A stretch of 64,000 nucleotides of DNA from Planctomycetota bacterium (GTDB lineage Bacteria > Planctomycetota > Planctomycetia > Planctomycetales > Planctomycetaceae). Shown here one piece after another: positions 17,881 to 27,037 of this stretch. The stretch spans positions 1-64,000 of the forward strand of contig JAQCEJ010000005.1 of the NCBI GenBank assembly GCA_027618475.1, written 5' to 3'. The translations under genes were made by a program, and so were the position numbers. Below the pieces are notes generated by a model. It had not been told where the DNA came from. It worked only from the letters and a program-made list of their open reading frames with translations, and searched no databases. Numbering within the stretch: the stretch's first letter is position 1; every line of letters starts with the position of its first letter.

Positions 17881-18579
17881 ATGAAAGCGGCGGCCCAACT
17901 CGTCGATCTCCACAAGCATTATTATCTGGCTGGTGGCACCGTACGTGCTCTTAACGGTGTCGATATCACGTTTCCTGAAGGTGATTTCGTTGCCATTATG
18001 GGATCCTCCGGCAGCGGCAAAAGCACGCTGCTGAATGTGCTCGGCGGTCTCGACCGTCCGACCTCGGGGCAATACATTCTTGCCGGCCAGGATGTCTCCG
18101 AACTTTCGGACGACGAATTGTCGTACGCCCGCAATCAACTCATCGGATTTGTGTTTCAATCGTACAATCTGATCACACAATACACGGTCCTCGAAAACAT
18201 CGAGGTGCCGCTGCTGTATCGGCCCGGTGCTCCGTCAATCAGTGCGAGCGACCGCGAACGGTGCCTCGAACTGGCCGATTTGGTGGGGCTCTCCGATCGT
18301 CTCGACCACCGGCCGTTTCAGCTCTCGGGAGGTCAGCAACAGCGTGTCGCCGTCGCCCGGTCGCTGGTCAATAACCCGGCGATTCTGCTGGCCGACGAGC
18401 CGACAGGCAACCTCGATTCCAAGACCGCTGACGAAATCATGGATCTGTTCGTCCGGTTAAACGGCGAGGGACGCACCATCATAATGGTCACACACGAAAA
18501 CGACATCGCCGCTTATGCTCACCGCCAAATCCACATGAAAGATGGCGTCGTCGCCGGGGAAGGGGTGTTTAAGGGATGA
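17881..18579 (+). CDS. ABC transporter ATP-binding protein, MacB/LolD-type
   Basis: Cytoplasmic ATPase (232 residues) of a MacB-type mechanotransmission ABC system. Walker A GSSGSGKST (about 40-48), the family-typical LGGLDRPTSGQY, Q-loop FVFQSYNLI, signature LSGGQQQRVAVARSL, Walker B ILLADEPTGNLDSKT and H-loop MVTHEND are all present. It starts five bases after the adaptor stop with GAGGA upstream. Its permease partner begins 297 bp downstream rather than at once, because the gap is occupied by a decayed four-helix-bundle gene and repeat DNA. Confidence 0.93.
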   Translation: MKAAAQLVDLHKHYYLAGGTVRALNGVDITFPEGDFVAIMGSSGSGKSTLLNVLGGLDRPTSGQYILAGQDVSELSDDELSYARNQLIGFVFQSYNLITQYTVLENIEVPLLYRPGAPSISASDRERCLELADLVGLSDRLDHRPFQLSGGQQQRVAVARSLVNNPAILLADEPTGNLDSKTADEIMDLFVRLNGEGRTIIMVTHENDIAAYAHRQIHMKDGVVAGEGVFKG

Positions 18580-18587
18580 GCGCAGGT

Positions 18588-18786
18588 CATCGGAAAACAA
18601 TTGTTACGGTCGGGGACATCTGTAAAGCACACGATCGCGAAACGGGACGGCAAGAACTCGACGAAACCGCGTACTGGTGTAAGCATCTCATCGAATAATG
18701 TACCTGAAAAATTACGCACAGACTTGCGAAACGAAATCGAAGAACTCACCGCCATTTTCGTGACCTGTTCGAAATTGCGAAATTAA
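18588..18786 (+). pseudogene. Relic of a four-helix-bundle protein gene (23S rRNA IVP family)
   Basis: Between the ABC ATPase and permease genes lie two out-of-frame pieces that together read like the C-terminal half of a four-helix-bundle protein (the family first seen in 23S rRNA intervening sequences). In one frame 18651-18695 encodes QELDETAYWCKHLIE then stops; in the next frame 18697-18783 continues NVPEKLRTDL, NEIEELTAIF and ends SKLRN-stop. Family members typically have an E-D-E-x-x-Y-W-L-E-L-L-I-E helix followed by a L-x-x-E-x-x-E-L-x-A-I-x helix. The shift by one base and the absent N-terminus show the gene is dead. Recognition is from memory of the family pattern, without a search. 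Confidence 0.6.
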
Positions 18787-18823
18787 AAAGAGAGCAAAAC
18801 ATCATGCCGTGCGGTGTCATTCT

Positions 18824-18855
18824 GACTCATCCCTTATCCTTCATCCTTCATACTT
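18824..18855 (+). repeat. Word-like repeat, family D (CATCCCTTATCCTTCATCCTT)
   Basis: ACTCATCCCTTATCCTTCAT then CCTTCATACTT, just before the permease start. A related copy is at 44389-44408 in the leader of the pyrophosphatase gene, and a shorter piece (ATTCATCCTTCATGCTT) is near 11047-11062 at the end of the zinc-ribbon gene. Confidence 0.6.
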
Positions 18856-18876
18856 CGACCTAACCGGACCGCACCC

Positions 18877-20217
18877 ATGTCCTTCTTCCGCTTTTTCCGC
18901 ACCGTTCACCTTGCTCTTAAGAGCATTCTGCTGCACAAGCTGCGCTCGGGGCTGACGATGCTCGGGATTGTGTTCGGCGTGTTCTCGGTGATCGCCATGC
19001 TCGCCATCGGAGAAGGGGCCAGCGAACAGGCGCAGCAGCAGGTGTTGCAACTCGGGGCGACCAACATCATCGTCCGCAGCGTTAAACCGCCGCTCGAATC
19101 GTCCGGGTCGAACAACCGTGTCAACATTTATGGTTTGCTCCGCAGCGATTTTCAGCTTCTTTCCGAAAATATCCCCACGCTGGTCAATGCCATTCCGATT
19201 CGCGAATCGACAATGGAATTCCGCAACAAGCACCACACGCTTAACGGCCGGCTTGTCGGTTGTACCGCCGATTACGCCGGTGTCAATCATCTGAAGACGC
19301 GGAATGGTCGTTTCATCGACGACCGCGATCAAGAGACGATGGCCAACGTCTGCGTTCTGGGTGCCGATGTCGCCGATATCCTTTTTCCTCTCGAACAGCC
19401 GGTCGGAAAAGCGGTGCAGGTCAACGCTCGGTTTTACAAGATCATCGGCGTCTCGCAGCGCAGGGTTTCGACCTCGGCGATCGGCAGCGCACTCGCCGGA
19501 CAGGATTTCAATAAAGACATTTACATCCCGATCAAAACTTTTCAAGTCCGGCTGGGCGATTTGATCATTCAGCGCCAGCAGGGAACGATGACCGCCGAAA
19601 AGGTCGAACTCAATCAAATTACATTACAGGTCGGCAACCCGGACGACGTCATGGCGACCGCCGATGTCGTTCGCGAAACAATCGATAGAAATCACAAAGA
19701 GCAGAAGGACGTCGATATCATCGTACCACTTGAACTGCTGCGGCAGGCCGAGCAGATTCGCCAGATTTTCAACGTGGTGTTGGGTTCGATTGCCGCGATC
19801 AGTCTGGTGGTCGGCGGCATTGGTATTATGAATATCATGCTGGCGACCGTCACCGAGCGAACACGCGAAATCGGCATTCGCCGGGCTCTCGGTGCACGAC
19901 AGCGCGACATTACCGTTCAGTTTCTCACCGAAACGATCGTGTTGACCGGCACGGGGGGAGTGATCGGCATTGTGATGGGGTTGACGACTCCGTACGCGTT
20001 CGACGGGTTGCAATACGTCGTGCAGAATTTCATCCTCTCTGGTTCGAACGCCACGTCAGAAGTCGGCCGCATTTTTTCCGATATGCATCCGAAGATTGCC
20101 TACTGGAGCCTGCCGCTTGCGTTCGGCATTTCGGTCGGCATCGGCATTATTTTCGGGTTGTATCCTGCACGGGCCGCTGCACGACTCGACCCCATCGAAG
20201 CGTTACGGCACGAATAA
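18877..20217 (+). CDS. MacB-like ABC permease (MacB_PCD + FtsX)
   Basis: Inner-membrane permease, 446 residues. The N-terminus ([20 protein letters not shown], about 10-29) enters TM1 (about 25-50) followed by the conserved [14 protein letters not shown] periplasmic MacB_PCD domain spans about 55-285 and the FtsX core with three helices about 310-430, with the hallmark [29 protein letters not shown] split around 330-358. It ends with [17 protein letters not shown], typical for the family. With the ATPase, adaptor and outer-membrane factor it forms a MacAB-TolC-like system that would push a substrate from the periplasm outward; possible cargoes are peptides, siderophores or lipids. Confidence 0.93.
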   Translation: MSFFRFFRTVHLALKSILLHKLRSGLTMLGIVFGVFSVIAMLAIGEGASEQAQQQVLQLGATNIIVRSVKPPLESSGSNNRVNIYGLLRSDFQLLSENIPTLVNAIPIRESTMEFRNKHHTLNGRLVGCTADYAGVNHLKTRNGRFIDDRDQETMANVCVLGADVADILFPLEQPVGKAVQVNARFYKIIGVSQRRVSTSAIGSALAGQDFNKDIYIPIKTFQVRLGDLIIQRQQGTMTAEKVELNQITLQVGNPDDVMATADVVRETIDRNHKEQKDVDIIVPLELLRQAEQIRQIFNVVLGSIAAISLVVGGIGIMNIMLATVTERTREIGIRRALGARQRDITVQFLTETIVLTGTGGVIGIVMGLTTPYAFDGLQYVVQNFILSGSNATSEVGRIFSDMHPKIAYWSLPLAFGISVGIGIIFGLYPARAAARLDPIEALRHE

Positions 20218-20312
20218 GTCAGAGGTGGCAATTAAGTGAACGGTGTTTCGAGCTGGCGATGTGAAGCCTATTCAGGCCGCTCGGCGTTTGTTCCTCCATG
20301 TGTTATCAGACT

Positions 20313-20340
20313 TTGACTCCCTCGCGTCGTTTGGTACGAT
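20313..20340 (+). promoter_or_regulatory. Candidate sigma-70 promoter for thioredoxin-NHL gene
   Basis: TTGACT (20313-20318), 16 bases, TACGAT (20335-20340); an overlapping GATAAT at 20338 gives a 19-base spacer. The leader to the start codon would be about 70 bases. Confidence 0.3.
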
Positions 20341-20414
20341 AATGTGGCATAAAAAGAGATAATAGCCGCCGCATTGAGCAATGATTTTCTCCCTTTGTTT
20401 CAGGAAAGGAAACC

Positions 20415-22595
20415 ATGGTTCCTCGCATTCATCATGGTGACCGGTTCGATGATCTAGCGATCGTTCGGCCTTTCACGTCACACGATTTCGGACGCAGATG
20501 TCTTGCTCTGTTGCTGATCGCCGGGATTTTTTTCAGCCCCTTTTTCGGGGCGAAATCCTCGACGGCCTTTGATCAGCCCCCCACAACAGACGAGGTTCTC
20601 GTCGCGCAAAACGACGACGACGATGCCGCGCAGAATGACACGAATAACAAGACGAGAGGCGATGTCGAAAATCCGTTTCCCAAGCGGTTTCCGTCGCCCA
20701 GTCTCGACGGGGGAACGGAATGGCTGAACGTCGGTGGAGACATCACGCTCGACGATCTGAAAGGGAAGGTTGTCCTACTCGACTTCTGGACGTTTTGCTG
20801 CATCAACTGCATGCACGTCCTCCCCGACCTCGCCTATCTGGAAGAAAAATATAAAAACGAACTCGTCGTCATCGGCGTGCACTCGGCAAAATTCGAGAAC
20901 GAAAAAGATTCCGAGAACATCAAGAATGCCATTCTTCGATATGAGATCAAGCACCCGGTCATCAACGATTCGAAAATGACCGTCTGGCGAAAATTCAATG
21001 TCAGTTCGTGGCCGACGTTCGTCTTGATCGACCCCGAAGGGTTTTTCTGCGGCGCGCAGCCTGGCGAAGGAAATCGCGAACTGCTCGACACCGTCATCGG
21101 CCGCGTGGTCGCGTATCATAAGAGCAAAGGAACCCTCGACGAGTCCCCCGTGCATTTCGATCTCGAACGTCATAAGCAGGATCCGAAGCCGCTCCGTTTT
21201 CCGGGAAAAATATATGCCGATGTCGAGGGGAATCGCCTTTTTATCACCGACAGCGGACATAACCGGATTATCATCACCGACCTCGACGGCCAATTGCTCG
21301 ACATCATCGGTAACGGTGCAATCGGCCGTACCGACGGCGATTACGCCACGGCGAGTTTCGATCATCCGCAAGGGGTCGAACTCGTCAAGAATGTGTTGTA
21401 CGTCGCCGATACCGAAAACCACATGCTGCGTGAGGTCGACCTCGAATCGAAACGCGTCTCGACGCTCGCCGGGACGGGAAAGCAAGCTCATTTTCGAGAA
21501 GATGGTGGGCCGGTTCAGAGAACCGCGCTCAACAGTCCCTGGGATTTACGATTCGTCGACGGCACGCTCTATATCGCGATGGCTGGGCCGCACCAGATCT
21601 GGAAGCATCGTCTCGGATCGCAGAATATCGATGTCTACGCCGGAAACGGCCGCGAAGATATCATCAACGGCACCTTGGCGACATCGTCATTTGCACAACC
21701 GTCATCTTTAGCGACGGACGGGAATGTGTTATTCGTCGCCGACAGCGAAGGGTCGTCGATTCGTGCCATTGACATCAAGGGGAAACGGGTGACGACCGTC
21801 GCCGGGGCGTTCGACTTGCCCAACGGGGCGACGCTGTTCGAATTCGGCGACCGCGACGGAAGTGCGAACATGGCACGGTTGCAGCATCCGCTCGCTGTGG
21901 CGCTCGCCGGCAATCTGTTGTATATCGCCGACAGTTACAATCATAAGATCAAAGTTCTCGATCTCGACAAAGGGGTCGTCCGGACGGAACTGGGGACCGG
22001 CGACCCGGGAAGTGAGTTGTCCCCCATCCAGTTTTCCGAACCGGGTGGCCTGGCGATCAACGGTCAGACGTTGTACATCGCCGACACCAATAATCATCGT
22101 ATTCTCAAAGCGGATCGCAAAACGGGTGAGGTCGAACTGTTGGAGATCGCGGGTCTGACGCCCCCCGACCCTCCCACAAGCGACGAAGTCGAAACGATTT
22201 CGGCCCCGGACGTAATCGAAGTCGATGCGCAAACGGTGAGCGCGGGTGAGAATCTGAAATTCGAAATTTCCGTGAATCTCCCCGAAGAGTACAAGCTGAA
22301 CGCCGAAGCGCCGGCGAGTTATCGCATCAAGGCGACGGAAGACCAGTCTCTGATTCCCCCTGAAGAACTCGACGTCCGCAAACGTGCCGTCGTTGATGAG
22401 GGCAAGGTCGTATTCAACGTGCCGGTTACAGAGAAAGCGGGATCGGCGAAGTTCCAGGTACAGGTTTCTTACGGCTATTGTCGAGACGGAAAAGGGGGCC
22501 TGTGCAAGTTGAACACCTCCCGCTGGGAAATCCCGGTTGTGATTGATGTAAACGCCGACCAGGCATCGATCGAATTGAAATCAGTTGCCGAGTAA
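20415..22595 (+). CDS. Secreted thioredoxin-like/NHL-repeat protein (NHLRC2-like)
   Basis: 726 residues. A signal segment (LALLLIAGIFFSPFFG, about 33-48) is followed by a TlpA/redoxin domain (about 95-240) whose active site is FCCINCMH, identical in layout to the CCINC site of animal NHLRC2. A six-bladed NHL propeller follows (about 265-580), each blade marked by phrases such as LFITDSGHNRI, LYVADTENHMLREVD, LYIADSYNHKIKVLD and LYIADTNNHRILKAD. A C-terminal beta domain (about 600-710) ends it, with Cys pairs (GYCRDGKGGLCKL). A periplasmic thiol-disulfide role is likely from the CxxC. The start has AGGAAAGGA upstream. Two hairpins with T runs follow the gene (22666-22747). Confidence 0.88.
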   Translation: MVPRIHHGDRFDDLAIVRPFTSHDFGRRCLALLLIAGIFFSPFFGAKSSTAFDQPPTTDEVLVAQNDDDDAAQNDTNNKTRGDVENPFPKRFPSPSLDGGTEWLNVGGDITLDDLKGKVVLLDFWTFCCINCMHVLPDLAYLEEKYKNELVVIGVHSAKFENEKDSENIKNAILRYEIKHPVINDSKMTVWRKFNVSSWPTFVLIDPEGFFCGAQPGEGNRELLDTVIGRVVAYHKSKGTLDESPVHFDLERHKQDPKPLRFPGKIYADVEGNRLFITDSGHNRIIITDLDGQLLDIIGNGAIGRTDGDYATASFDHPQGVELVKNVLYVADTENHMLREVDLESKRVSTLAGTGKQAHFREDGGPVQRTALNSPWDLRFVDGTLYIAMAGPHQIWKHRLGSQNIDVYAGNGREDIINGTLATSSFAQPSSLATDGNVLFVADSEGSSIRAIDIKGKRVTTVAGAFDLPNGATLFEFGDRDGSANMARLQHPLAVALAGNLLYIADSYNHKIKVLDLDKGVVRTELGTGDPGSELSPIQFSEPGGLAINGQTLYIADTNNHRILKADRKTGEVELLEIAGLTPPDPPTSDEVETISAPDVIEVDAQTVSAGENLKFEISVNLPEEYKLNAEAPASYRIKATEDQSLIPPEELDVRKRAVVDEGKVVFNVPVTEKAGSAKFQVQVSYGYCRDGKGGLCKLNTSRWEIPVVIDVNADQASIELKSVAE

Positions 22596-22916
22596 CGGAG
22601 ATGAAGACGGCAAAACGACGTTAATCACTCGTTGAAAAATGGGTGATGATCAAGTTTTTGTGTGCCACGGGTGGCTTGTCCACCCGTGTTTTTCCGATGC
22701 CTCACAACCACACTGCCGGGCAAGCCGGCAGTGCCACTCATTTTTTTACGGGCTGCTAAACCGTTCGGCAGTACGACATTTTATCGTTCGTTTGTTGCGA
22801 CAATGCGTACCGACCTTGTCGTCGGACTCGCGACATCCTACAGTTCTGGAACCGGTTTCATAACCCGGTCGGCGATGGATGACACAAACGCAACACTCCA
22901 CGAAAAGGAAGTTTTC
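22596..22916. other. Gene-free stretch with double hairpin
   Basis: 320 bp between the thioredoxin-NHL and His-rich lipoprotein genes. The frame upstream of 22917 stays open but is repeat sequence without signal features. It holds the hairpin pair at 22666-22747 and the leader of the lipoprotein gene. Confidence 0.6.
22666..22747 (+). terminator. Two perfect hairpins followed by T runs
   Basis: CACGGGTGG-CTTGT-CCACCCGTG (22666-22688) followed by five T, and CACTGCCGG-GCAAG-CCGGCAGTG (22711-22733) followed shortly by seven T (22741-22747). They fit a tandem intrinsic terminator for the gene ending at 22595. The paired sequences also look like a dispersed planctomycete repeat, so they may be repeat DNA acting as a terminator. 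Confidence 0.55.
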
Positions 22917-23594
22917 ATGTCCCTGCAATTCGGCTCGAAACATGGCCAATCGGCCTGGTGTGTCTACTGTGCCTGGGCGACGTTGCTCACCGCGTCTCTC
23001 ATGTTCGCGGGGTGTGGCGGCGACAAAGAAAGCGAATATCGCGAATTGTCCTCCGACGATCTGAAGATTGAAGAAACCAAAATTAAAGAAGTCGCACATC
23101 ACCATGACCACGATCACGAACACGGCCCGAATGGGGGACACCTGATCGAACTCGGTGAGGAAGAATATCACGCCGAGGTTGTCTTCGACGAGAACAGCCG
23201 GAAAATCACCGTCTATATCCTCGGTGCGGATGCCAAATCGGCGGTTCCGATCGCCGGAGACGCGATCGAGTTCGAACTGGAAGAGGGGGACGATGAGATC
23301 GAATTAGCGATCGCCGCTGCCCCGCTCGATGGGGAGCCGGAAGGTCAGTCGTCCCGTTTCGAGATCGCCGGTGACGTGGTTCCCGAGAAAATCAAGTCCG
23401 AAGAGGATTTGGAAGGGCACTTTCACATCACGATCGCAGGAAAAGAGTTCATGGGGGAACTCCACCACGACGATCATGGTCACGACCACGGAGATCACGA
23501 CCACGATCACGGCGACAAAGATCATGATCACGATGATGAGCACAGCGACGACGAGGACGGCGAAACACAGTCTAATGACGAGGCCAAGAAGTAG
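22917..23594 (+). CDS. His/Asp-rich probable metal-binding lipoprotein
   Basis: 225 residues from ATG 22917, chosen for AAAAGGAAG upstream and the signal peptide that follows. A hydrophobic segment (about 20-34) ends in lipobox FAGC, so the mature protein is lipid-anchored at about Cys36. A first His cluster (HHHDHDHEHGPNGGH, about 62-76) precedes a compact beta domain (about 80-190, with EYHAEVVFD and GHFHITIAGKEF), and the C-terminus is a long His/Asp-rich tail (about 185-215, repeats of HDHGDHDHD). This layout suggests capture of zinc, nickel or copper in the periplasm. No transporter or metal-responsive regulator is adjacent. I do not recognise a named family for the core domain. Confidence 0.8.
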   Translation: MSLQFGSKHGQSAWCVYCAWATLLTASLMFAGCGGDKESEYRELSSDDLKIEETKIKEVAHHHDHDHEHGPNGGHLIELGEEEYHAEVVFDENSRKITVYILGADAKSAVPIAGDAIEFELEEGDDEIELAIAAAPLDGEPEGQSSRFEIAGDVVPEKIKSEEDLEGHFHITIAGKEFMGELHHDDHGHDHGDHDHDHGDKDHDHDDEHSDDEDGETQSNDEAKK

Positions 23595-23716
23595 GCGTTG
23601 CGCCGATATTTTCACGGCTTCGGACTCTTGACTGTCGGTCTGCTTCACACGGTGGCGAATTCGAGATAACATGTGTCAGGCGTCTCCTCGACCCGAATTT
23701 CAGGAGGAACGAAGAC

Positions 23717-26700
23717 ATGTTCAAAGCGATATCGTCGCCCCGTCCCGGCGCGATTTCATTCATTCGTGACAGGCGCTTTCCACCGATGGTCTCGCAGAAT
23801 CTGTTGCCCGTAGGATTTCACCGTACGATTCGAGTCGAGCGGTCGTGGTCGATCGTCTTGACGGGACTGCTGTTTGCGTTCGTCGCGTTCTCTGCCGAGT
23901 TTGTCTGCGCCGATGCAGGTGATGATCAGTACAAGGTCTCTGCCGCGCTGCACGATAAAGAACGCTGGAGTGACGCAGTCGATCAGTTTCGCGTATTTTT
24001 TAAGGAATACCCCGGCCATCCGCGCACGCCCGAAGCTCAGTTTTTTATGGGCGATTCGCTCATCAAGCTTCAGAAGTATGAAGAAGCACGCGAGTTCCTG
24101 CGCCGATTTGTGAAGGAAAACCCCAAAAACCGACTTGTGGGAAACGGCGTTTACCTCATCGGTGAAAGCAGCTTTCTGCTGAGAGACCTCGAAGCGGCCG
24201 AACAGGAACTGACCGCATATCTCACCTCGTACCCCGACGGTGAGTTCATTGAACTCGCACTGCTGAATCTCGGTGATACCCAGTTAAGGCTGAAACAACC
24301 CGAAAATGCCGCCGGCAATTATCAGAAGGCGCTCGATCGATTTCCGCAGGGAAAGCATGTCGATGAAGCCAGATACGGAATCGCTCAGGCCTATGAAGAT
24401 CTGAAGAAAGGGAGCGAAGCCGAAGCGATTTACCGTGCCCTTGCGGCCAAAGCCGAAAGCGCGCTCGCCGACGATTCGCAAAGCCGGCTGGCGTTGCTCT
24501 TGTTTGCCGACAAAAAATATGCCGAATCGGCTGCCGCGTACGACGAATTGGCCTCGCGGTTTCCCGAGAGTCCTCTCGCCACCGAAGCCGCCTTGAGTGC
24601 CGGATCGGCGTATTACCGAGCCGGGGATTACGCCACGGCGATCGTGCGGTACGAAAAAGCTGCGGAATATCCCGAGCAGTTGGTAACCGCCCGACTCGGA
24701 AAGGGACTCAGCCAGAAGTCACTGAAGCAATACGCCGATGCGGCAACGACGTTTCAACAAACGTACGCAGCCCACCCCGACGATCCGGTTGCCGAACGCC
24801 TGTTGTATTACTGGGCCGATGCCGAATTCAATCAGGGACAATGGGAACCGGCGAAGACGCATTTTCTGGATGTCGTCAAACGCTGGCCCGAGGGGCAATT
24901 CGCCGATTTCAGCTTGTACAACGCCGCCGAAGCGGCGCTGTTTTCCGGTCAGCTCGATGAATCGCAGCAGTTGATCGACCGCTTCGCCGCGGAATACTCC
25001 AAGAGCGGTTTGCGCTTGCTTGTCGAGTTGCTGCGCGGCCGGTTGCAAGTCGAACGGGGAGGCGAAGAGCAGCTCAAGCAGGCTCTCGTCCATTTTAATA
25101 ACGTCTTGACCGAAAGTACGATTGCTCGCACGCAGATGCTGGCCCGCCGACATCTCGCCGCCACGTACCTCAAGATGGGAGACAACGCCTCGGTCGTGAC
25201 GATCCTCGAACCGGTCGTCGCGGACATCAAGCAACAGGGAGCCTCTTCGGAATTCACCGATGTGTTGGTCATTCTCGCAGAAAGTTTGCTTCGCGAGAAA
25301 AAATATACCGAAGCGATCGAATCGGCGTCCGACTATCTCAAGTTCGTTCCCGAAGGCTCACAGGCCGAATCGGCGATTGCCATCAAGGCGATCGGGAATA
25401 CGCACCTCGGCGACGAAAATGCCGCCCAGCATAATCTCACCATTCTATTCAATAAGTATCCTGACAGTCCGACGCTGGCACAAACCGCGTTCATGATGGC
25501 CAACATCAACTACGAAGCTCAGAAGTGGGATCAGTCGGCCAAGCTGTATGCGACGATCGGTAAATTCGGTAGCGATTCTCCTTATCACGCGCAGTCGTTA
25601 TCGGGTGAAGCGTGGTGTTTGTACCATCAGAAGAAATTCGAACCCGCCGCTGCTTTGTTTGCCGATTTCATCAAACAGCATGCCGACGACAAATCTGCCG
25701 CAGAGGCGGCGTTCATGCAGGGGAGATGTCTCGAATCGGCCGAACGGCTCGGCGACGCCATCGCCGCTTATGCCGTCGCTCTCGACAAGTATCAGCCGGC
25801 GCGAGAAGCGTATCTCTCGGGGTTGCAAATCGCCCGGCTGCATGGCCAACAGGGAGAAATCGACAAGTCGGATGAAGCGTATGAAAACCTGCTCAAGGTC
25901 TTTCCCAAACCCGAACGGCTCGATCAATTGCTCGAAGAATGGGCCATGCTGAATTACGAGGCAGAGCGCTTTCAAAAGTCGGACGACATCTTTCGCCGTC
26001 TGATCGCCGAAACACCCGACAGCGAACTTGTCGACAATGCCCGCTTGAGTCTTGCCGAAAGCGATCTCGTCGCCGGCAAACTCCCCGAGGCGCGAAAGGT
26101 GTTTCAGGAACTCGAAGCGTCTCAGGCCTCGGATGCAGACGTTCAGGAGATTTCCCTGTATCGTCTGATCGGCATCACTATCGATCTGGAAGAGTGGGAC
26201 GAGGCGGCGAAGTGGTCGTTGCAGCTTGAAACGCGTTTTCCCGACAGCGAGTTTGTCTGGTTCAGCCGTTTTCAGAAGGCCGAAGCTCTGTTTCATCAGG
26301 GAAAACTCGACGAAGCCTTCGCCGCGCTGAATCTCCTCAAGGCCGAAAAAAAGAACGAGGCGGTGGCGAAAGCCTCCTGGTTTCCGCGGGTGTTCATTTT
26401 GTTGGGAGAAATCCATCTCCGCCGGAAAGAATACAGCGACGTCTTTGCCATTGTCGATGAACTGAAAGGTTGGGACTCCGATTCGCCGTTCCTGTATCAG
26501 GCGTACGAAATTCAGGGCCGGGCCAACAAAAATCAGGCGAAATTCAAAGAGGCGATCGAGAGTTTCAAGAAGGTGATCGACGACCCCGAAGGGCGTTCGA
26601 CAGAAACCGCCGCCAAAAGCCAGTTCATGATCGCCGAGATTTACGTCTTACAGAAAGATTTTCAATCGGCAAAACTGGAGTATCTGAAAGTCGATATTCT

Positions 26701-26872
26701 GTATGCGTTTCCCCAATGGCAGGCCCCCGCGTTGTATCAGGCGGCGATCTGCCACGAATCGCTGAAAGAAATCGATCTCGCCAAAAAAACGTACGCCGAA
26801 CTCGTGAGAAAATTTCCCGACAACGAATATGCTCCCAAAGCGACAACCCGGCTGAAAGAACTCGGAAAATAG
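23717..26872 (+). CDS. Secreted giant tetratricopeptide-repeat protein (YbgF/BamD-like repeats)
   Basis: 1051 residues, almost entirely TPR units of the outer-membrane assembly/YbgF style: repeated A-x-x-x-F-x-x-F-x-x-x-x-P-x-S-x-x-x-x-x-A-x-x-x-x-G patterns (for example KYEEAREFLRRFVKENPKNR near 116, DYATAIVRYEKAAEYPEQLV near 300). The start at 23717 has AGGAGG nine bases upstream; a hydrophobic segment at about 45-65 (IVLTGLLFAFVAFSAEFVCA) is a late signal peptide. It is expected in the periplasm as a scaffold. The next gene encodes a MotA/TolQ/ExbB protein, a pairing that recalls TolQ with YbgF in Tol-Pal, suggesting envelope maintenance or uptake. Confidence 0.85.
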   Translation: MFKAISSPRPGAISFIRDRRFPPMVSQNLLPVGFHRTIRVERSWSIVLTGLLFAFVAFSAEFVCADAGDDQYKVSAALHDKERWSDAVDQFRVFFKEYPGHPRTPEAQFFMGDSLIKLQKYEEAREFLRRFVKENPKNRLVGNGVYLIGESSFLLRDLEAAEQELTAYLTSYPDGEFIELALLNLGDTQLRLKQPENAAGNYQKALDRFPQGKHVDEARYGIAQAYEDLKKGSEAEAIYRALAAKAESALADDSQSRLALLLFADKKYAESAAAYDELASRFPESPLATEAALSAGSAYYRAGDYATAIVRYEKAAEYPEQLVTARLGKGLSQKSLKQYADAATTFQQTYAAHPDDPVAERLLYYWADAEFNQGQWEPAKTHFLDVVKRWPEGQFADFSLYNAAEAALFSGQLDESQQLIDRFAAEYSKSGLRLLVELLRGRLQVERGGEEQLKQALVHFNNVLTESTIARTQMLARRHLAATYLKMGDNASVVTILEPVVADIKQQGASSEFTDVLVILAESLLREKKYTEAIESASDYLKFVPEGSQAESAIAIKAIGNTHLGDENAAQHNLTILFNKYPDSPTLAQTAFMMANINYEAQKWDQSAKLYATIGKFGSDSPYHAQSLSGEAWCLYHQKKFEPAAALFADFIKQHADDKSAAEAAFMQGRCLESAERLGDAIAAYAVALDKYQPAREAYLSGLQIARLHGQQGEIDKSDEAYENLLKVFPKPERLDQLLEEWAMLNYEAERFQKSDDIFRRLIAETPDSELVDNARLSLAESDLVAGKLPEARKVFQELEASQASDADVQEISLYRLIGITIDLEEWDEAAKWSLQLETRFPDSEFVWFSRFQKAEALFHQGKLDEAFAALNLLKAEKKNEAVAKASWFPRVFILLGEIHLRRKEYSDVFAIVDELKGWDSDSPFLYQAYEIQGRANKNQAKFKEAIESFKKVIDDPEGRSTETAAKSQFMIAEIYVLQKDFQSAKLEYLKVDILYAFPQWQAPALYQAAICHESLKEIDLAKKTYAELVRKFPDNEYAPKATTRLKELGK

Positions 26873-27037
26873 CAGGGCTCGAGCGGTCCTGACGACCATT
26901 CGCATGGCAAATCACCCATTTTCGATTTGATTCTCATCTCGAACCCGTCATACAATACGGCGAACCCGCACTCAACAACAGTAACCGCGTGGTCGATGTC
27001 CTCCGGTTGTCATCGTCACAGAACCATAGAGATTGCC

